A program made the position numbers and the translations under genes. This document shows positions 52,217 through 60,684 of a stretch of DNA of 64,000 bases, one piece after another (positions within the stretch are counted from its first letter, which is position 1; each line of letters begins with the position of its first letter). Location of the stretch: contig MAAQ01000014.1 in assembly GCA_002162685.1 (NCBI GenBank), positions 310,001 to 374,000 of the forward strand, read 5' to 3'. Origin of the DNA: Flavobacteriales bacterium 33_180_T64 (GTDB taxonomy: Bacteria > Bacteroidota > Bacteroidia > Flavobacteriales > Flavobacteriaceae). The notes below the pieces were generated by a model. It was not told the DNA's origin. It worked only from the letters and a program-made list of their open reading frames with translations, and did not search any database.

Positions 52217-52705
52217 TTATTTTACTTTATTAAACATATAACGCGCTATTTTCCAGGTGTTATTTTGTTTTTCAAATATAAATAACTCTCTGTTTTCTTC
52301 GGGAATTGTTTCTCCATTTGCATGAATTAAAGTCGTGCCTTTTGAACTTGTTACTGCATAGGCAAAAGTGTCTTCAACTGTAATCTCTTCAATGTGAAAT
52401 TCAATGTTTAGTTCTATCTGTGAAAACACAAAATCATAAGCGTCTTTAATTTTTTTAGTTCCTATTGCTGATGGAGCATTACTTGGCATAAATATTCCAT
52501 TTTTGGTATATAAAGATGTCGCTTTTTCTGCATCAGATGTATTTAATGTTTTTTTATAAGTCATTAATAAACTTTCAATTTCTTGTTTTGCTAATTTTTC
52601 CATAGTTTTTATGTTATTGAGGTTTGTATTATTTGCGTTTTCAGATGTGCTTTGGCATGAAGTTAATAGCGTTATTGCCATTAAAATAATTAGAAGATTT
52701 CTCAT
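52217..52705 (-). CDS. SnoaL/NTF2-like lipoprotein (DUF4440 type)
   Basis: The protein has 162 residues with a lipobox LLTSC (Cys17) and an Asn/Thr-rich linker. The NTF2-like fold covers about 35-160: KQEIESLLMTYKKTLNTSDAEK (given in part), LYTKNGIFMPSNAPSA, and a terminal NTWKIARYMFN strand. These scaffolds bind small ligands or act as isomerases or hydrolases. It is preceded by a Crp/Fnr gene on the same strand 92 bp upstream. The leader contains GGTTAACC with TATAGGTT, similar to the dispersed element. Confidence 0.85.
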   Translation of the reverse strand: MRNLLIILMAITLLTSCQSTSENANNTNLNNIKTMEKLAKQEIESLLMTYKKTLNTSDAEKATSLYTKNGIFMPSNAPSAIGTKKIKDAYDFVFSQIELNIEFHIEEITVEDTFAYAVTSSKGTTLIHANGETIPEENRELFIFEKQNNTWKIARYMFNKVK

Positions 52706-52797
52706 TGATTCTTTGTGTTAATTATATATACTACAAAGATGAGCTGTTTTAAGAAGGTTAACCTATAAGGTACATTAAGAAAGCATCTTAATGTAGA

Positions 52798-53379
52798 TTA
52801 AGATTTTGCTATTTTCTTGCGGATAGTACTTAAGAATTCTGGCGTAACACCAAGGAAAGACGCAATTTGAACATTCGAAATACGATTGAAAAAATAGGGA
52901 TAACGCTTCGTAAAGTCAAGATAACGCTCTTCGGCTGTCGAACTAATATTTTGTAATACACGTCTCTGGTATGTTACCAAAGCATTTTCAGTGAAGACTC
53001 TAAATAGTCTATTAAATTTAGAATGATTAACAAACAAATCTAATTGGTCTTGTTTCTTAATTTGAAGAATTATAGAATTCTCAATAGCTACAATATATAA
53101 TCTACTAGGCTCTTCTGAATGGAAGCTTCCAATATCGCCTATCCACCAGTTTTCTATAGCGAATTGAATATTATGTTCTTTACCTTTTTCATCAACAAAA
53201 TACATTCTAAAACAGCCTTCAACTACAAATGTATTTAATAAACAGACGTCCCCTTCTTGAAGTATAAATTGCCTACGTTTTATTGTACGTTTTTTAAATA
53301 CTGCTCTTACTGCATCTTTTTCTGTAGAATTTAGAGGCAAAATTTTAGAAAAGTATTCTATAATTGGTTCAGTATGCAT
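52798..53379 (-). CDS. Crp/Fnr-family transcriptional regulator 1
   Basis: The protein has 193 residues. A cNMP-binding fold covers about 15-120 and a winged HTH about 150-190 (NVQIASFLGVTPEFLSTIRKKI). The Arg and Glu expected to contact cAMP are not evident, so the ligand is probably not cAMP. FLGVTPEFLSTIRK is the typical HTH of the flavobacterial Crp-like group. It probably controls the SnoaL-like gene downstream. Confidence 0.9.
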   Translation of the reverse strand: MHTEPIIEYFSKILPLNSTEKDAVRAVFKKRTIKRRQFILQEGDVCLLNTFVVEGCFRMYFVDEKGKEHNIQFAIENWWIGDIGSFHSEEPSRLYIVAIENSIILQIKKQDQLDLFVNHSKFNRLFRVFTENALVTYQRRVLQNISSTAEERYLDFTKRYPYFFNRISNVQIASFLGVTPEFLSTIRKKIAKS

Positions 53380-53485
53380 TATTTAGATCGTCTACGACGG
53401 TTTTGTCTATGAACGTAATGGTCTTAATTGAGCTATTTAATGTTCACAAGCAAAGATAGCAGAAAAGAACTTTGCATAAATTAAT

Positions 53486-53908
53486 TTATTCAAAAGGTAG
53501 TAAGTCAGGTTTTAAAAAACTTGATTTTGCTCTTACTGAAGTAAAAACATCAATTGAATAATGACAATTAATTAGCGCTTTAAAATTAGTTTTTAGAATG
53601 TTATTTTCGATAATAAAATCTTCGAATTTTTCCGTTTTTGATTTTTGCATAAAATGATTGACTGCTTTAATTGCAATAATCGTTACAGTTGTGTGATATT
53701 TATCTGTTGCTCCAACATGTGTTACAAACCGTAGTAATAGCTGCTGAATTGCTTTTATAGCTTTGTCTACAGCTAACTCATTAATCAAAATCCAAGCAAG
53801 CCGTAAATGTGCTTCATGGTTAAATGTTTTAGGATTTATAGAGCAATTATTCAATTGCTCTATAAATTCAGTATCTGATAATTCGTTATGATTCAGTATG
53901 CTTTTCAT
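53486..53908 (-). CDS. Conserved cytoplasmic protein of unknown function
   Basis: The protein has 140 residues from the ATG at 53908. A TTG at 53938 is unlikely. The segment FNHEAHLRLAWILINE is a recognisable signature of a widespread uncharacterised family in Bacteroidota, followed by TDKYHTTVTIIAIKAVNHFM. The two His (HEAH and KYH) could bind a metal. It sits between two Crp/Fnr genes. No catalytic role is proposed. Confidence 0.75.
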   Translation of the reverse strand: MKSILNHNELSDTEFIEQLNNCSINPKTFNHEAHLRLAWILINELAVDKAIKAIQQLLLRFVTHVGATDKYHTTVTIIAIKAVNHFMQKSKTEKFEDFIIENNILKTNFKALINCHYSIDVFTSVRAKSSFLKPDLLPFE

Positions 53909-54034
53909 AATTTTATTTTGACAAAGGTATTGTGTCAATGCAGGATTCTCATCGACATTTGTTGAGAAGTGATGAGGCTAAATTAAAAATATGAGTTTAA
54001 GATAATGAAAGAAAGAAACGTAATTGGGAATTCT

Positions 54035-54580
54035 TTATTTTTTGTTAGTTGTTCTTTCTTTTTCAATAAGTTGCCTTCTGGCACGACTTAATTGTGTTGG
54101 TGTTATACCTAAATAGTTAGCGATGAAATAATGCGGAATTCGGTTGATTAAACTGGAATATTCTTTTAAAAATAAATCATATTTCTCTAACGAATTTAAA
54201 TTTAGTAATGCGACTAATCGGGATTGGAGTTGGTTATTAAGTTTTTGAAATTGTTTGGTAATCACTTCTGTTATTTCTGTGTCTTTGTTTACATGACTCA
54301 TTACTTCAGAATAATTGGCAACTGAAATTGTACAGTTTTCCAAGGCTTCGACAGTCATTACAACATTTGTATTAGGAATAAAGCTTCCGATAATCATATC
54401 TCCTTCTTGATAGAAGTGTGTCGTGATTTCGTTTCCTTCATTATCATAAACAAAGCCACGCATTATTCCTTGATCTAACATTCCAATCTCTTTACAAGGG
54501 TTTCCATACTTTAGAAATTGGTCCCCTTTTTTTAAGACTTTAATAGTATGAAGCGATTCATTTTTAGTTTTTTCACGCAT
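54035..54580 (-). CDS. Crp/Fnr-family transcriptional regulator 2
   Basis: The protein has 181 residues. A cNMP-like beta barrel covers about 15-115 (DQGIMRGFVYDNEGNEITTHF then QEGDMIIGSFI). The HTH covers about 145-180 (HYFIANYLGITPTQLSRARRQL). The HTH is close to that of regulator 3 at 58716. It stands alone between the HEAH protein and a methyltransferase. Confidence 0.9.
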   Translation of the reverse strand: MREKTKNESLHTIKVLKKGDQFLKYGNPCKEIGMLDQGIMRGFVYDNEGNEITTHFYQEGDMIIGSFIPNTNVVMTVEALENCTISVANYSEVMSHVNKDTEITEVITKQFQKLNNQLQSRLVALLNLNSLEKYDLFLKEYSSLINRIPHYFIANYLGITPTQLSRARRQLIEKERTTNKK

Positions 54581-54790
54581 TTGAATTCTAATTACTAGGA
54601 TTTATTCGTATGTGGCTTCTGACGATTTTAAGTATAAAAGAATCGTTTTAGACAAAAATTTGCTAGAGAAGGAGCGAGGTAGAGCCAGACTAGTTCTTTG
54701 AGCTATATCAGTTCTTAATAAAGGTAAGAATTTTTATTCTACTTAACCAATTAAAGGAATCTAGAATATATATTGTTAGTTACTGATTCC

Positions 54791-55408
54791 TTAATTCAAT
54801 CGTTTTTTAAAACTACAAAACAGGAAGTTTTGAGTTGACCCAAATGGTGTTGTATGATTTTCTGTTAGACATTGAATTTTATCAAACCCATTGTCTAATT
54901 CTGATGTTAATTCCTTTTCGTTATATTGTTTTATTTCAAGTCCGCTACATTTTTTTGGTCCATTTTGTGAAAAGGTTCCGATAGTTAAATAACCATGCAC
55001 AGCGCTTCTTGCGATTTCTAAATATGTTTCAATTTGTTTTGTCGTAGTAAGAAAATGAAAAGCTGCTCTGTCATGCCAAACATCATAAGTTGTTTCAGGT
55101 TTGAATTCTATAATATCACTTACTATCCAATTTACTTGATCTGCTTTTTTTCCGAGTCTCTTTTGTGCTTTTTCAAGTGATTTTTCTGAAATATCAAGCA
55201 CAGTAATATTTTTAAACCCGTTGTCAAGTAGATAATCAACAAGATTACTGTCACCACCACCAATATCTATAATTTTTGCAGTTTTATCTAGTTGAAATGA
55301 ATTGATGAATTCGAGAGAAGTTTTTGGAATTTCTTGTGTCCAACTTACTTGGTCTGGATTTTTAGTTTCGTAAACCGTTTCCCAATGCTTCTTTCTATCT
55401 AAATTCAT
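54791..55408 (-). CDS. Class I SAM-dependent methyltransferase
   Basis: The protein has 205 residues. Motif I is IDIGGGDSNLVDYLL. Motif II is TVLDISEKSLEKAQKRL, and the DVWHDRAAFHFLT segment is typical of thiopurine- or tellurite-type methyltransferases. The N-terminal KKHWETVYETKNPDQVSW is a common family start. It methylates an unknown small molecule. It overlaps the start of the upstream RDD gene by 4 bp, so translation is coupled. Confidence 0.92.
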   Translation of the reverse strand: MNLDRKKHWETVYETKNPDQVSWTQEIPKTSLEFINSFQLDKTAKIIDIGGGDSNLVDYLLDNGFKNITVLDISEKSLEKAQKRLGKKADQVNWIVSDIIEFKPETTYDVWHDRAAFHFLTTTKQIETYLEIARSAVHGYLTIGTFSQNGPKKCSGLEIKQYNEKELTSELDNGFDKIQCLTENHTTPFGSTQNFLFCSFKKRLN

Positions 55409-56004
55409 TTTTTTACTTTGTTAGTTGTCGTTTTTTTTATTCTAAATATTAATGCATATATCAAAGTTAAAACTAATACGATTAATATAATTATATCAAG
55501 CGTCTTTAATCGAGGTTTTGATCCAATAATATAGATCCAAAAACCAAGCATTGAAAGATTAAAAATCAAAATAAGTGGTTGTTTTATTTCAATTTTATTT
55601 AATTCTATATTCTTTAATTTCGTGTTTTTAATAACAAAAGTATTAGACAGGTAGTCATGTATAGCTCTTTCATCATCGCTAATTCCAGAAGGCAAGCTAA
55701 TGAATCGACTTAAATTTCTTTTAATTAATTGAAATATTGTTGGTTTTTCTCCATTTTGATTAACAACAATTGTTTGAGTTTGATATTTTCCAGGTGTTCT
55801 ACTAAATGAAGATTCAAAACAGAAGTAGTAAATAAACCTTACAAGTAAATAAACTAGAAAAGCAAGAGTGAAATTTTTAAAAGTCAAAAAAGCTATACCA
55901 AGTCCAAAAACTGAAGAAATTATAAAATCAATTATTAGATTTTCTCCACGTTCATCTTCGCTTGCTAAATTAAAGTTTGTATATTTTTTATTTGTGATTT
56001 TCAT
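55405..56004 (-). CDS. RDD-family membrane protein
   Basis: The protein has 199 residues from the ATG at 56004 (a TTG at 56007 is also possible). The RDD core is FSRTPGKYQTQTIVVNQNGE with the TPGKYQT turn, then IFQLIKRNLSRFISLPSGIS. Two or three membrane spans cover about 20-70, and two more lie at the C-terminus. A role in transport or envelope homeostasis is only suggested by the family. It is the second RDD protein in this window. Confidence 0.8.
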   Translation of the reverse strand: MKITNKKYTNFNLASEDERGENLIIDFIISSVFGLGIAFLTFKNFTLAFLVYLLVRFIYYFCFESSFSRTPGKYQTQTIVVNQNGEKPTIFQLIKRNLSRFISLPSGISDDERAIHDYLSNTFVIKNTKLKNIELNKIEIKQPLILIFNLSMLGFWIYIIGSKPRLKTLDIIILIVLVLTLIYALIFRIKKTTTNKVKK

Positions 56005-56030
56005 CAAATTACTCCTAATGTATAGATGTA

Positions 56031-57263
56031 TTATTCTGTTATTTTGTTTATTAGTTGTATTCCTTTTTCTAAGACTTCATCTTTTTTGGTCGTTGTTTGT
56101 TTTATATAATTTGTTGGAATATAGGCTTCTCTAATAGTTCCGTTTATATGAAATAATTTTGCTGTTGAAAGTTTATACCCATAGTTTTGATTTTTGAAAC
56201 CAAAGTCATACACTTCTCCAGCTAATCTTCTCATTTCAGAACCAACAATTTTTGCTCTTTCCATTCCTTCAAAGCCAATTGCAAGCCCTTCTCCCATACT
56301 TCCTGTCCAACGACCTACTAATATTACAACAGGGTTTTTATATTGTTTTAAACGTGGACTCACATATTCGACCCAGCTTCTTTCAATATTTGGATTGTTT
56401 TGTGATTTTGCAAGGTATGAATGTCTTTGATAGGGTTTAGGTTTGCTTATAAACCTACTCATAATCCCACGAGCTTCATACGAGTCGCCACCAAATATTG
56501 TATTTCTTAAATCTATAATTAGACCTTTTGTACTTGATAGACTATTTAATGTTTTGTCAAACTCGTCTACTAAATTATCATTTCCTAATGAGTTGTTTAT
56601 TCTTATTATTCCAATGTTGCTGATCAATTTCGAAGTTAAAAGCTCATTAGTATCTTTTAATTTAAGATGATCTAAATCAAATTCAATTTCTTCATTATTG
56701 GGCAGTTTTAGAGACAATAATCTTGGTTCGTTGCATCGACCTGCTAAAATTTTATTAGCAATCCACTCTTTAACTTCTTGTGAGCTTTTATCATTACAAT
56801 GTGTTGGGAATTCTTTAATAACCTGTTCAAAATCAATACCGTTAAATTTTATGATTTCAGCTCCTATTATATCTTGGTTTAAGTTTTCTATTTGCGTTTG
56901 CCAAACATTTGTAATAATTGGTTTATTATTTTCTATTGTTGTATAGATTGGTGCAAAAAGGCGATATGAAGAATTCCTATTGGTTCGTAAAGTAAGGTGG
57001 TTGTCATAAAATTCGTCTAATAAATACTCAAAAAACAACACAGTTTCCTCTTCGGTTTTTATATTTTTAATTTCATTTCCGTAGTATTCTTTAATACAGT
57101 TTAAGCCAATGTTTTTTTCTTTAAGGTAAACGTAATTTTGTGATATATCGGTTATAATTTCGTTTAAATCTTCTTTGATTTTATCTTGATCAATCCCTTT
57201 ATTTTGTGAGTTTGCGTAAGATATATTAAGAAAAATAATAATAATAAAAATTAAATTTTTCAT
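56031..57263 (-). CDS. S41-family peptidase
   Basis: The protein has 410 residues with a signal peptide ending at SYANSQ. The Ser-Lys catalytic region includes LIIDLRNTIFGGDSYEARG, the nucleophile in WTGSMGEGLAIGF, and YKLSTAKLFHINGTI further on. No PDZ domain is evident. S41 (C-terminal processing) proteases act in the periplasm. A copy of the dispersed element lies about 53 bp upstream. Confidence 0.87.
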   Translation of the reverse strand: MKNLIFIIIIFLNISYANSQNKGIDQDKIKEDLNEIITDISQNYVYLKEKNIGLNCIKEYYGNEIKNIKTEEETVLFFEYLLDEFYDNHLTLRTNRNSSYRLFAPIYTTIENNKPIITNVWQTQIENLNQDIIGAEIIKFNGIDFEQVIKEFPTHCNDKSSQEVKEWIANKILAGRCNEPRLLSLKLPNNEEIEFDLDHLKLKDTNELLTSKLISNIGIIRINNSLGNDNLVDEFDKTLNSLSSTKGLIIDLRNTIFGGDSYEARGIMSRFISKPKPYQRHSYLAKSQNNPNIERSWVEYVSPRLKQYKNPVVILVGRWTGSMGEGLAIGFEGMERAKIVGSEMRRLAGEVYDFGFKNQNYGYKLSTAKLFHINGTIREAYIPTNYIKQTTTKKDEVLEKGIQLINKITE

Positions 57264-57315
57264 TTGGCTATGTTGTTTGTTTAAAATTATGTGATAAGGT
57301 TTTATCTATGGCTTA

Positions 57316-57382
57316 ATTACATTGGTAAGAACGAAATTAGTAAAAGAAAACGAACCTATAGGAAGTTTAGAAAAGGTTTTTC
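57316..57382 (-). repeat. Dispersed element, copy C
   Basis: On the minus strand it shows GAAAAA, CCTTTTC, CTATAGGTTCG, the T-rich tract, CTAATTTCGTTC and CAATGTAAT. The TAATTTCG box is about 67 bp before the S41 start. CGAACCTATA occurs twice on the plus strand (57351-57360 and 57382-57391), a direct repeat unique to this copy. Confidence 0.65.
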
Positions 57383-57406
57383 GAACCTATAAAGTTAAGT
57401 ATTCAA

Positions 57407-58204
57407 CTATTTTTCTGAAATTATAGTATATTCAGATAAAGCTTGCAAGAATAGGATACTAAATGCGTCTCCTGAATATGGATTTTGACTTGTTACTAAA
57501 TGCCTGTCTTTAACTGCAAAATTAGCTTTTGGAAGTCTTCTTTTATATTTTAAGCCAAGTCTTCTTAGCGTTTTTGCTATTTTTCTATTTTTAGGCTTGC
57601 CTTTCATAATAAATTTTTCAATAACAAATTCTTCTAAGGGAGAAACAGCGTTTACCTTAAAACCAATATATGGATTTTCTGTTTTAGGAATTGTTGTTAT
57701 TAAAATAGGTGCATGGCAAATTAAACCTGTTGGCTTTTTTTCATCTGCAAAATGTTTAAGTAAAATGGGAATTTTTTTGTCATAAATTAAATCAACCATT
57801 AAGCCTTGTCCACCTGGAATTATTAATCCACTATACTGTGCCTTCCTTTTTATTGCTTTATCAAGAGAAATTGGATTTTTAAATTGCGTACTTGTGTCAA
57901 TGAATACTAATGCTTCATTTTTAATCTCAAGTTTATCTTTCCAATAGTTATCGTTTTTACTTTCGTAGTCTATAGTTGATTGTATGCCATTTGGTGTTGC
58001 GAATTCTACTTTATAACCAGCATCTGTTACAGATTTGTAGGCTAAATAAAACTCATTTAAAAAAACGCCTGTTTGTCGCAATTTTGAGCCATTATTTAGT
58101 TGTATGGTATCTTCTGCACTCATAACAAATAAGATTTTTTTTGATTGAGAGGAACAATAGGTTGTGAATAGCATAATAATAGAGATTAAGGTTATATTTT
58201 TCAT
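57407..58204 (-). CDS. DJ-1/PfpI-family protein, predicted lipoprotein
   Basis: The protein has 265 residues. The signal peptide ends in FTTYC (Cys17), so it is exported and lipidated, which is unusual for a DJ-1 protein. The nucleophile is Cys163 in GLICHAPILI. GGQGLMVDLI and DAGYKVEFATPNG are typical of the Hsp31/glyoxalase-III type. A Glu and His for the triad cannot be assigned by eye. It follows DoxX with a 2-bp gap. Confidence 0.87.
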   Translation of the reverse strand: MKNITLISIIMLFTTYCSSQSKKILFVMSAEDTIQLNNGSKLRQTGVFLNEFYLAYKSVTDAGYKVEFATPNGIQSTIDYESKNDNYWKDKLEIKNEALVFIDTSTQFKNPISLDKAIKRKAQYSGLIIPGGQGLMVDLIYDKKIPILLKHFADEKKPTGLICHAPILITTIPKTENPYIGFKVNAVSPLEEFVIEKFIMKGKPKNRKIAKTLRRLGLKYKRRLPKANFAVKDRHLVTSQNPYSGDAFSILFLQALSEYTIISEK

Positions 58205-58206
58205 AT

Positions 58207-58677
58207 TTAGTTGTATTTAATTGAACTTATGTATACCCAGATTATGAATAGTAGTTGTAGAGGAATCCTAAACAACAAATAAGAGAGTCCCTTTCCATCG
58301 TAAGCACTTGTTTGATAATTTATTTGCTCAATAGATGCTTTAATGTTTGCTGGTAGCATTAGCACAAAGAAGATAATTAATAGATAAGCTGCAATATGTC
58401 TAAACTGAGAGATGTGTAAACTAACTGCTGCTAGAATTTCTATAATTGCCGTGAAATAGACTAGTTCTCTTTTTAATGGAATGATATCGGGTATCATCAT
58501 TGCCATTCCATCGGTGTAAAAAAAATGACCAAGCGCAGTAAAAAGTAGCATTACAGATATGGCAATACGAGCAGAAAAGGGGATGTTATGTTTACCAAAT
58601 GTAAATTTTAGCAGAAAGATTGCAACTATAAATGTCGACAGTAATACAATAAGTGGTTTCATCTTTTTTTTTGACAA
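58207..58677 (-). CDS. DoxX-like four-span membrane protein
   Basis: The protein has 156 residues with four hydrophobic segments. The second and third contain GHFFYTDGMAMMIPDIIP and AIIEILAAVSLHI, the DoxX/TQO-like pattern. DoxX proteins belong to a quinone-linked redox family. It starts 38 bp after the Crp/Fnr gene and is followed by DJ-1, making a likely three-gene operon. Confidence 0.85.
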   Translation of the reverse strand: MSKKKMKPLIVLLSTFIVAIFLLKFTFGKHNIPFSARIAISVMLLFTALGHFFYTDGMAMMIPDIIPLKRELVYFTAIIEILAAVSLHISQFRHIAAYLLIIFFVLMLPANIKASIEQINYQTSAYDGKGLSYLLFRIPLQLLFIIWVYISSIKYN

Positions 58678-58715
58678 ATGTCAGAAGAAGACCCTATTCA
58701 TACTATGAACCTAAG

Positions 58716-59282
58716 TTAAGAAATTCGTTTTCGGATTCTACTTAATGCTTGAGGAGTAACACCAATATAAGAGGCTAGGTATTTTAGGGGGATTTCTTTA
58801 ATGAAACGTTTTTGTTCTGAAAATAGTTTTAAATACCTCTCTTCGGCTGTATCATTAAGTAATGATAATTCTCTTTTAGTTTTCATCATAAATAAATTCT
58901 CAGCTACTTTTCTACCAATAGTTTCACCAACTGTTGTATTGTTATAAATGTCTTGTAAATCAGAAAATGTTAAGCGCCATAGGGTAGTTGGAGTCATGGT
59001 TTCTAATTGATATTGACTTTTAGATTGCGTAATGAACGAATCATAAGCACTAATGAATTGGTTTTCAAATTTAAATCCAAAGGTTATATCGTTCTCTACT
59101 TTGGGAATATAAAATCTAACGGTTCCTTTTTCTATAAATGAAAGGTGATTTTCTACCTGTCCAGTTTTAACCAGTACTGTTTTTTTTGAAAATTCACTTT
59201 TTTTGAGTTTGGATGAAAACACTTCCCAATTTTTATCATCTAAAGCAACTATTTGTTCTAAATATTCTCTTACTTGATTCAT
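58716..59282 (-). CDS. Crp/Fnr-family transcriptional regulator 3
   Basis: The protein has 188 residues. A cNMP-like domain covers about 20-115 and the HTH about 150-188 (KYLASYIGVTPQALSRIRKRIS). It is the first gene of a Crp-DoxX-DJ-1 operon and so likely regulates it. A perfect -7 box is present 57 bp upstream. Confidence 0.92.
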   Translation of the reverse strand: MNQVREYLEQIVALDDKNWEVFSSKLKKSEFSKKTVLVKTGQVENHLSFIEKGTVRFYIPKVENDITFGFKFENQFISAYDSFITQSKSQYQLETMTPTTLWRLTFSDLQDIYNNTTVGETIGRKVAENLFMMKTKRELSLLNDTAEERYLKLFSEQKRFIKEIPLKYLASYIGVTPQALSRIRKRIS

Positions 59283-59338
59283 TAACTTGTTGAGTATTTT
59301 CTTGTTACTTTTTATTTTTCCTTTCCATAATTTAAAAT

Positions 59339-59346
59339 CAAAATTA
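59339..59346 (-). promoter_or_regulatory. -7 box of the Crp-DoxX-DJ-1 operon
   Basis: The minus strand reads TAATTTTG, a perfect TAnnTTTG. It lies within 35 bp of the end of the membrane-protein gene at 59370, so that gene's transcript passes over it. Confidence 0.5.
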
Positions 59347-59369
59347 ATAAAAGCGCTAGTATTTAAATT

Positions 59370-59960
59370 TTATTTATCTAGAGACATTTTCATTAGTTCT
59401 TCTCTTGCTTTTTCTTGTAATTCTTTATTTTGGGGATCTCTCATTGATTTTATTTCAGCTTCAACATATTCCGGATACTTTCTGTTTTTTATTTTTAATA
59501 GGCTTTCATACGGTATTAAGTAAAGCGAAACAGCAAAAGTTCCAATAAAAATTAGTCTTTTTAAAATTGAAGAGTAAAATTTGTTTTTAGAGGTCAAATA
59601 CTTGATTAATGCAATAATAATAACAATTAATAGTCCATAAATTGAAATTAATAAACCTTCATTACCATATGGCCAAAGTTGAAACTTGAACAATGAGTAA
59701 ATTAAGGTTAAAGACAAAATGAATCCAGTAAGTACTGTTCCCAATATTCTTAAAGGGCTGGTTTTTTTATAAGATTCTTTTTTAAAAATATTCCTTAATC
59801 TAATATTATTAAGTAACCCAAAACTTAACCATAAATAAAGTACCGCTAACAATAATATAGAAAAAGTAATAGCAATTGCAGAAAAGGGATAAGAGAAAAA
59901 TAGGCGACTTATCATAAATAAAAGAATAAGTGCTCCAAGAATTTTTTCAGTTTGTTTCAT
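59370..59960 (-). CDS. Membrane protein of unknown function
   Basis: The protein has 196 residues with five hydrophobic segments: about 10-26, 30-52, 72-90, 100-118 and 133-150. The C-terminal tail is charged (KELQEKAREELMKM). No family is recognised. Copy D of the dispersed element lies 42 bp upstream of the start codon, with the TAATTTAG box about 56 bp upstream. Confidence 0.75.
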   Translation of the reverse strand: MKQTEKILGALILLFMISRLFFSYPFSAIAITFSILLLAVLYLWLSFGLLNNIRLRNIFKKESYKKTSPLRILGTVLTGFILSLTLIYSLFKFQLWPYGNEGLLISIYGLLIVIIIALIKYLTSKNKFYSSILKRLIFIGTFAVSLYLIPYESLLKIKNRKYPEYVEAEIKSMRDPQNKELQEKAREELMKMSLDK

Positions 59961-60001
59961 ATTCAGTTTAGGGTGTATGCAAATGGCTTTGTGTATGATT
60001 T

Positions 60002-60066
60002 GTTATGTTGACTAGAACTAAATTAGTAAAAGAAAACGAACCTATAGATAATTACTGAAAGTTTTC
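60002..60066 (-). repeat. Dispersed element, copy D
   Basis: This copy is the closest to a consensus. On the minus strand: GAAAAC, variable bases, CTATAGGTTCG, TTTTCTTTTAC, TAATTTAGTTC, then CAACATAAC. The TAATTTAG box is 56 bp before ATG 59960. Confidence 0.7.
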
Positions 60067-60215
60067 GGAGTATACACAGAATAAAGATTTAACTCATATG
60101 TATTGTCTCCTTTTGGTTATCTTTTTATGTTTAAAATGGCATTAACTTCTTAAGTATTAGCGTTTAACGGTTTTAATATTTATCTTTAATACGTATTAAT
60201 TTAAAATATAATCTT

Positions 60216-60623
60216 ATGGCAATTTCAAGACAAGTAAAGCATAATTTGGATTTAAATGGTAATCAAGCTGCTAATAATCCAGATATTATTTATTCTGTAA
60301 CACCAGAAGACGGTAAGCGAGAAGCGCATCAATTAGATAGAACTTATAAAGTGCAAATTGAAAATCTATCTATTAAAGAATTTAAGATGTCTAAAAAGTA
60401 TACAGCAGCTAATGGCAGTGAGTTTTATCAAGACATGAACATTGTGGTAGGCTCAGGAGAACGAAAGACACTTGAAGAGGTTACGCTTAAACATGACGCA
60501 GACCATGCTAGAAATACAGACGTTATTGTTTCAGATAAGGTCAAATATTGGATATGGGATAATGGGACTAATCGACCAATAGTGAACACTGAAATTGAGA
60601 TTAAAGATACTTGTGTTGCTTAA
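60216..60623 (+). CDS. Small soluble protein of unknown function
   Basis: The protein has 135 residues with no signal peptide or membrane span. It is rich in Asp/Asn and ends ...EIEIKDTCVA. It looks like a single compact beta-rich domain. It is divergent from the membrane-protein gene across 255 bp that include element D. No family is recognised. It is the only plus-strand gene in the last 17 kb. Confidence 0.65.
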   Translation: MAISRQVKHNLDLNGNQAANNPDIIYSVTPEDGKREAHQLDRTYKVQIENLSIKEFKMSKKYTAANGSEFYQDMNIVVGSGERKTLEEVTLKHDADHARNTDVIVSDKVKYWIWDNGTNRPIVNTEIEIKDTCVA

Positions 60624-60684
60624 TAGATTTTTAAAGACTTACTAATTGTGGTTATTTAAAATACCAAGCAGATTTATCGCTAGG

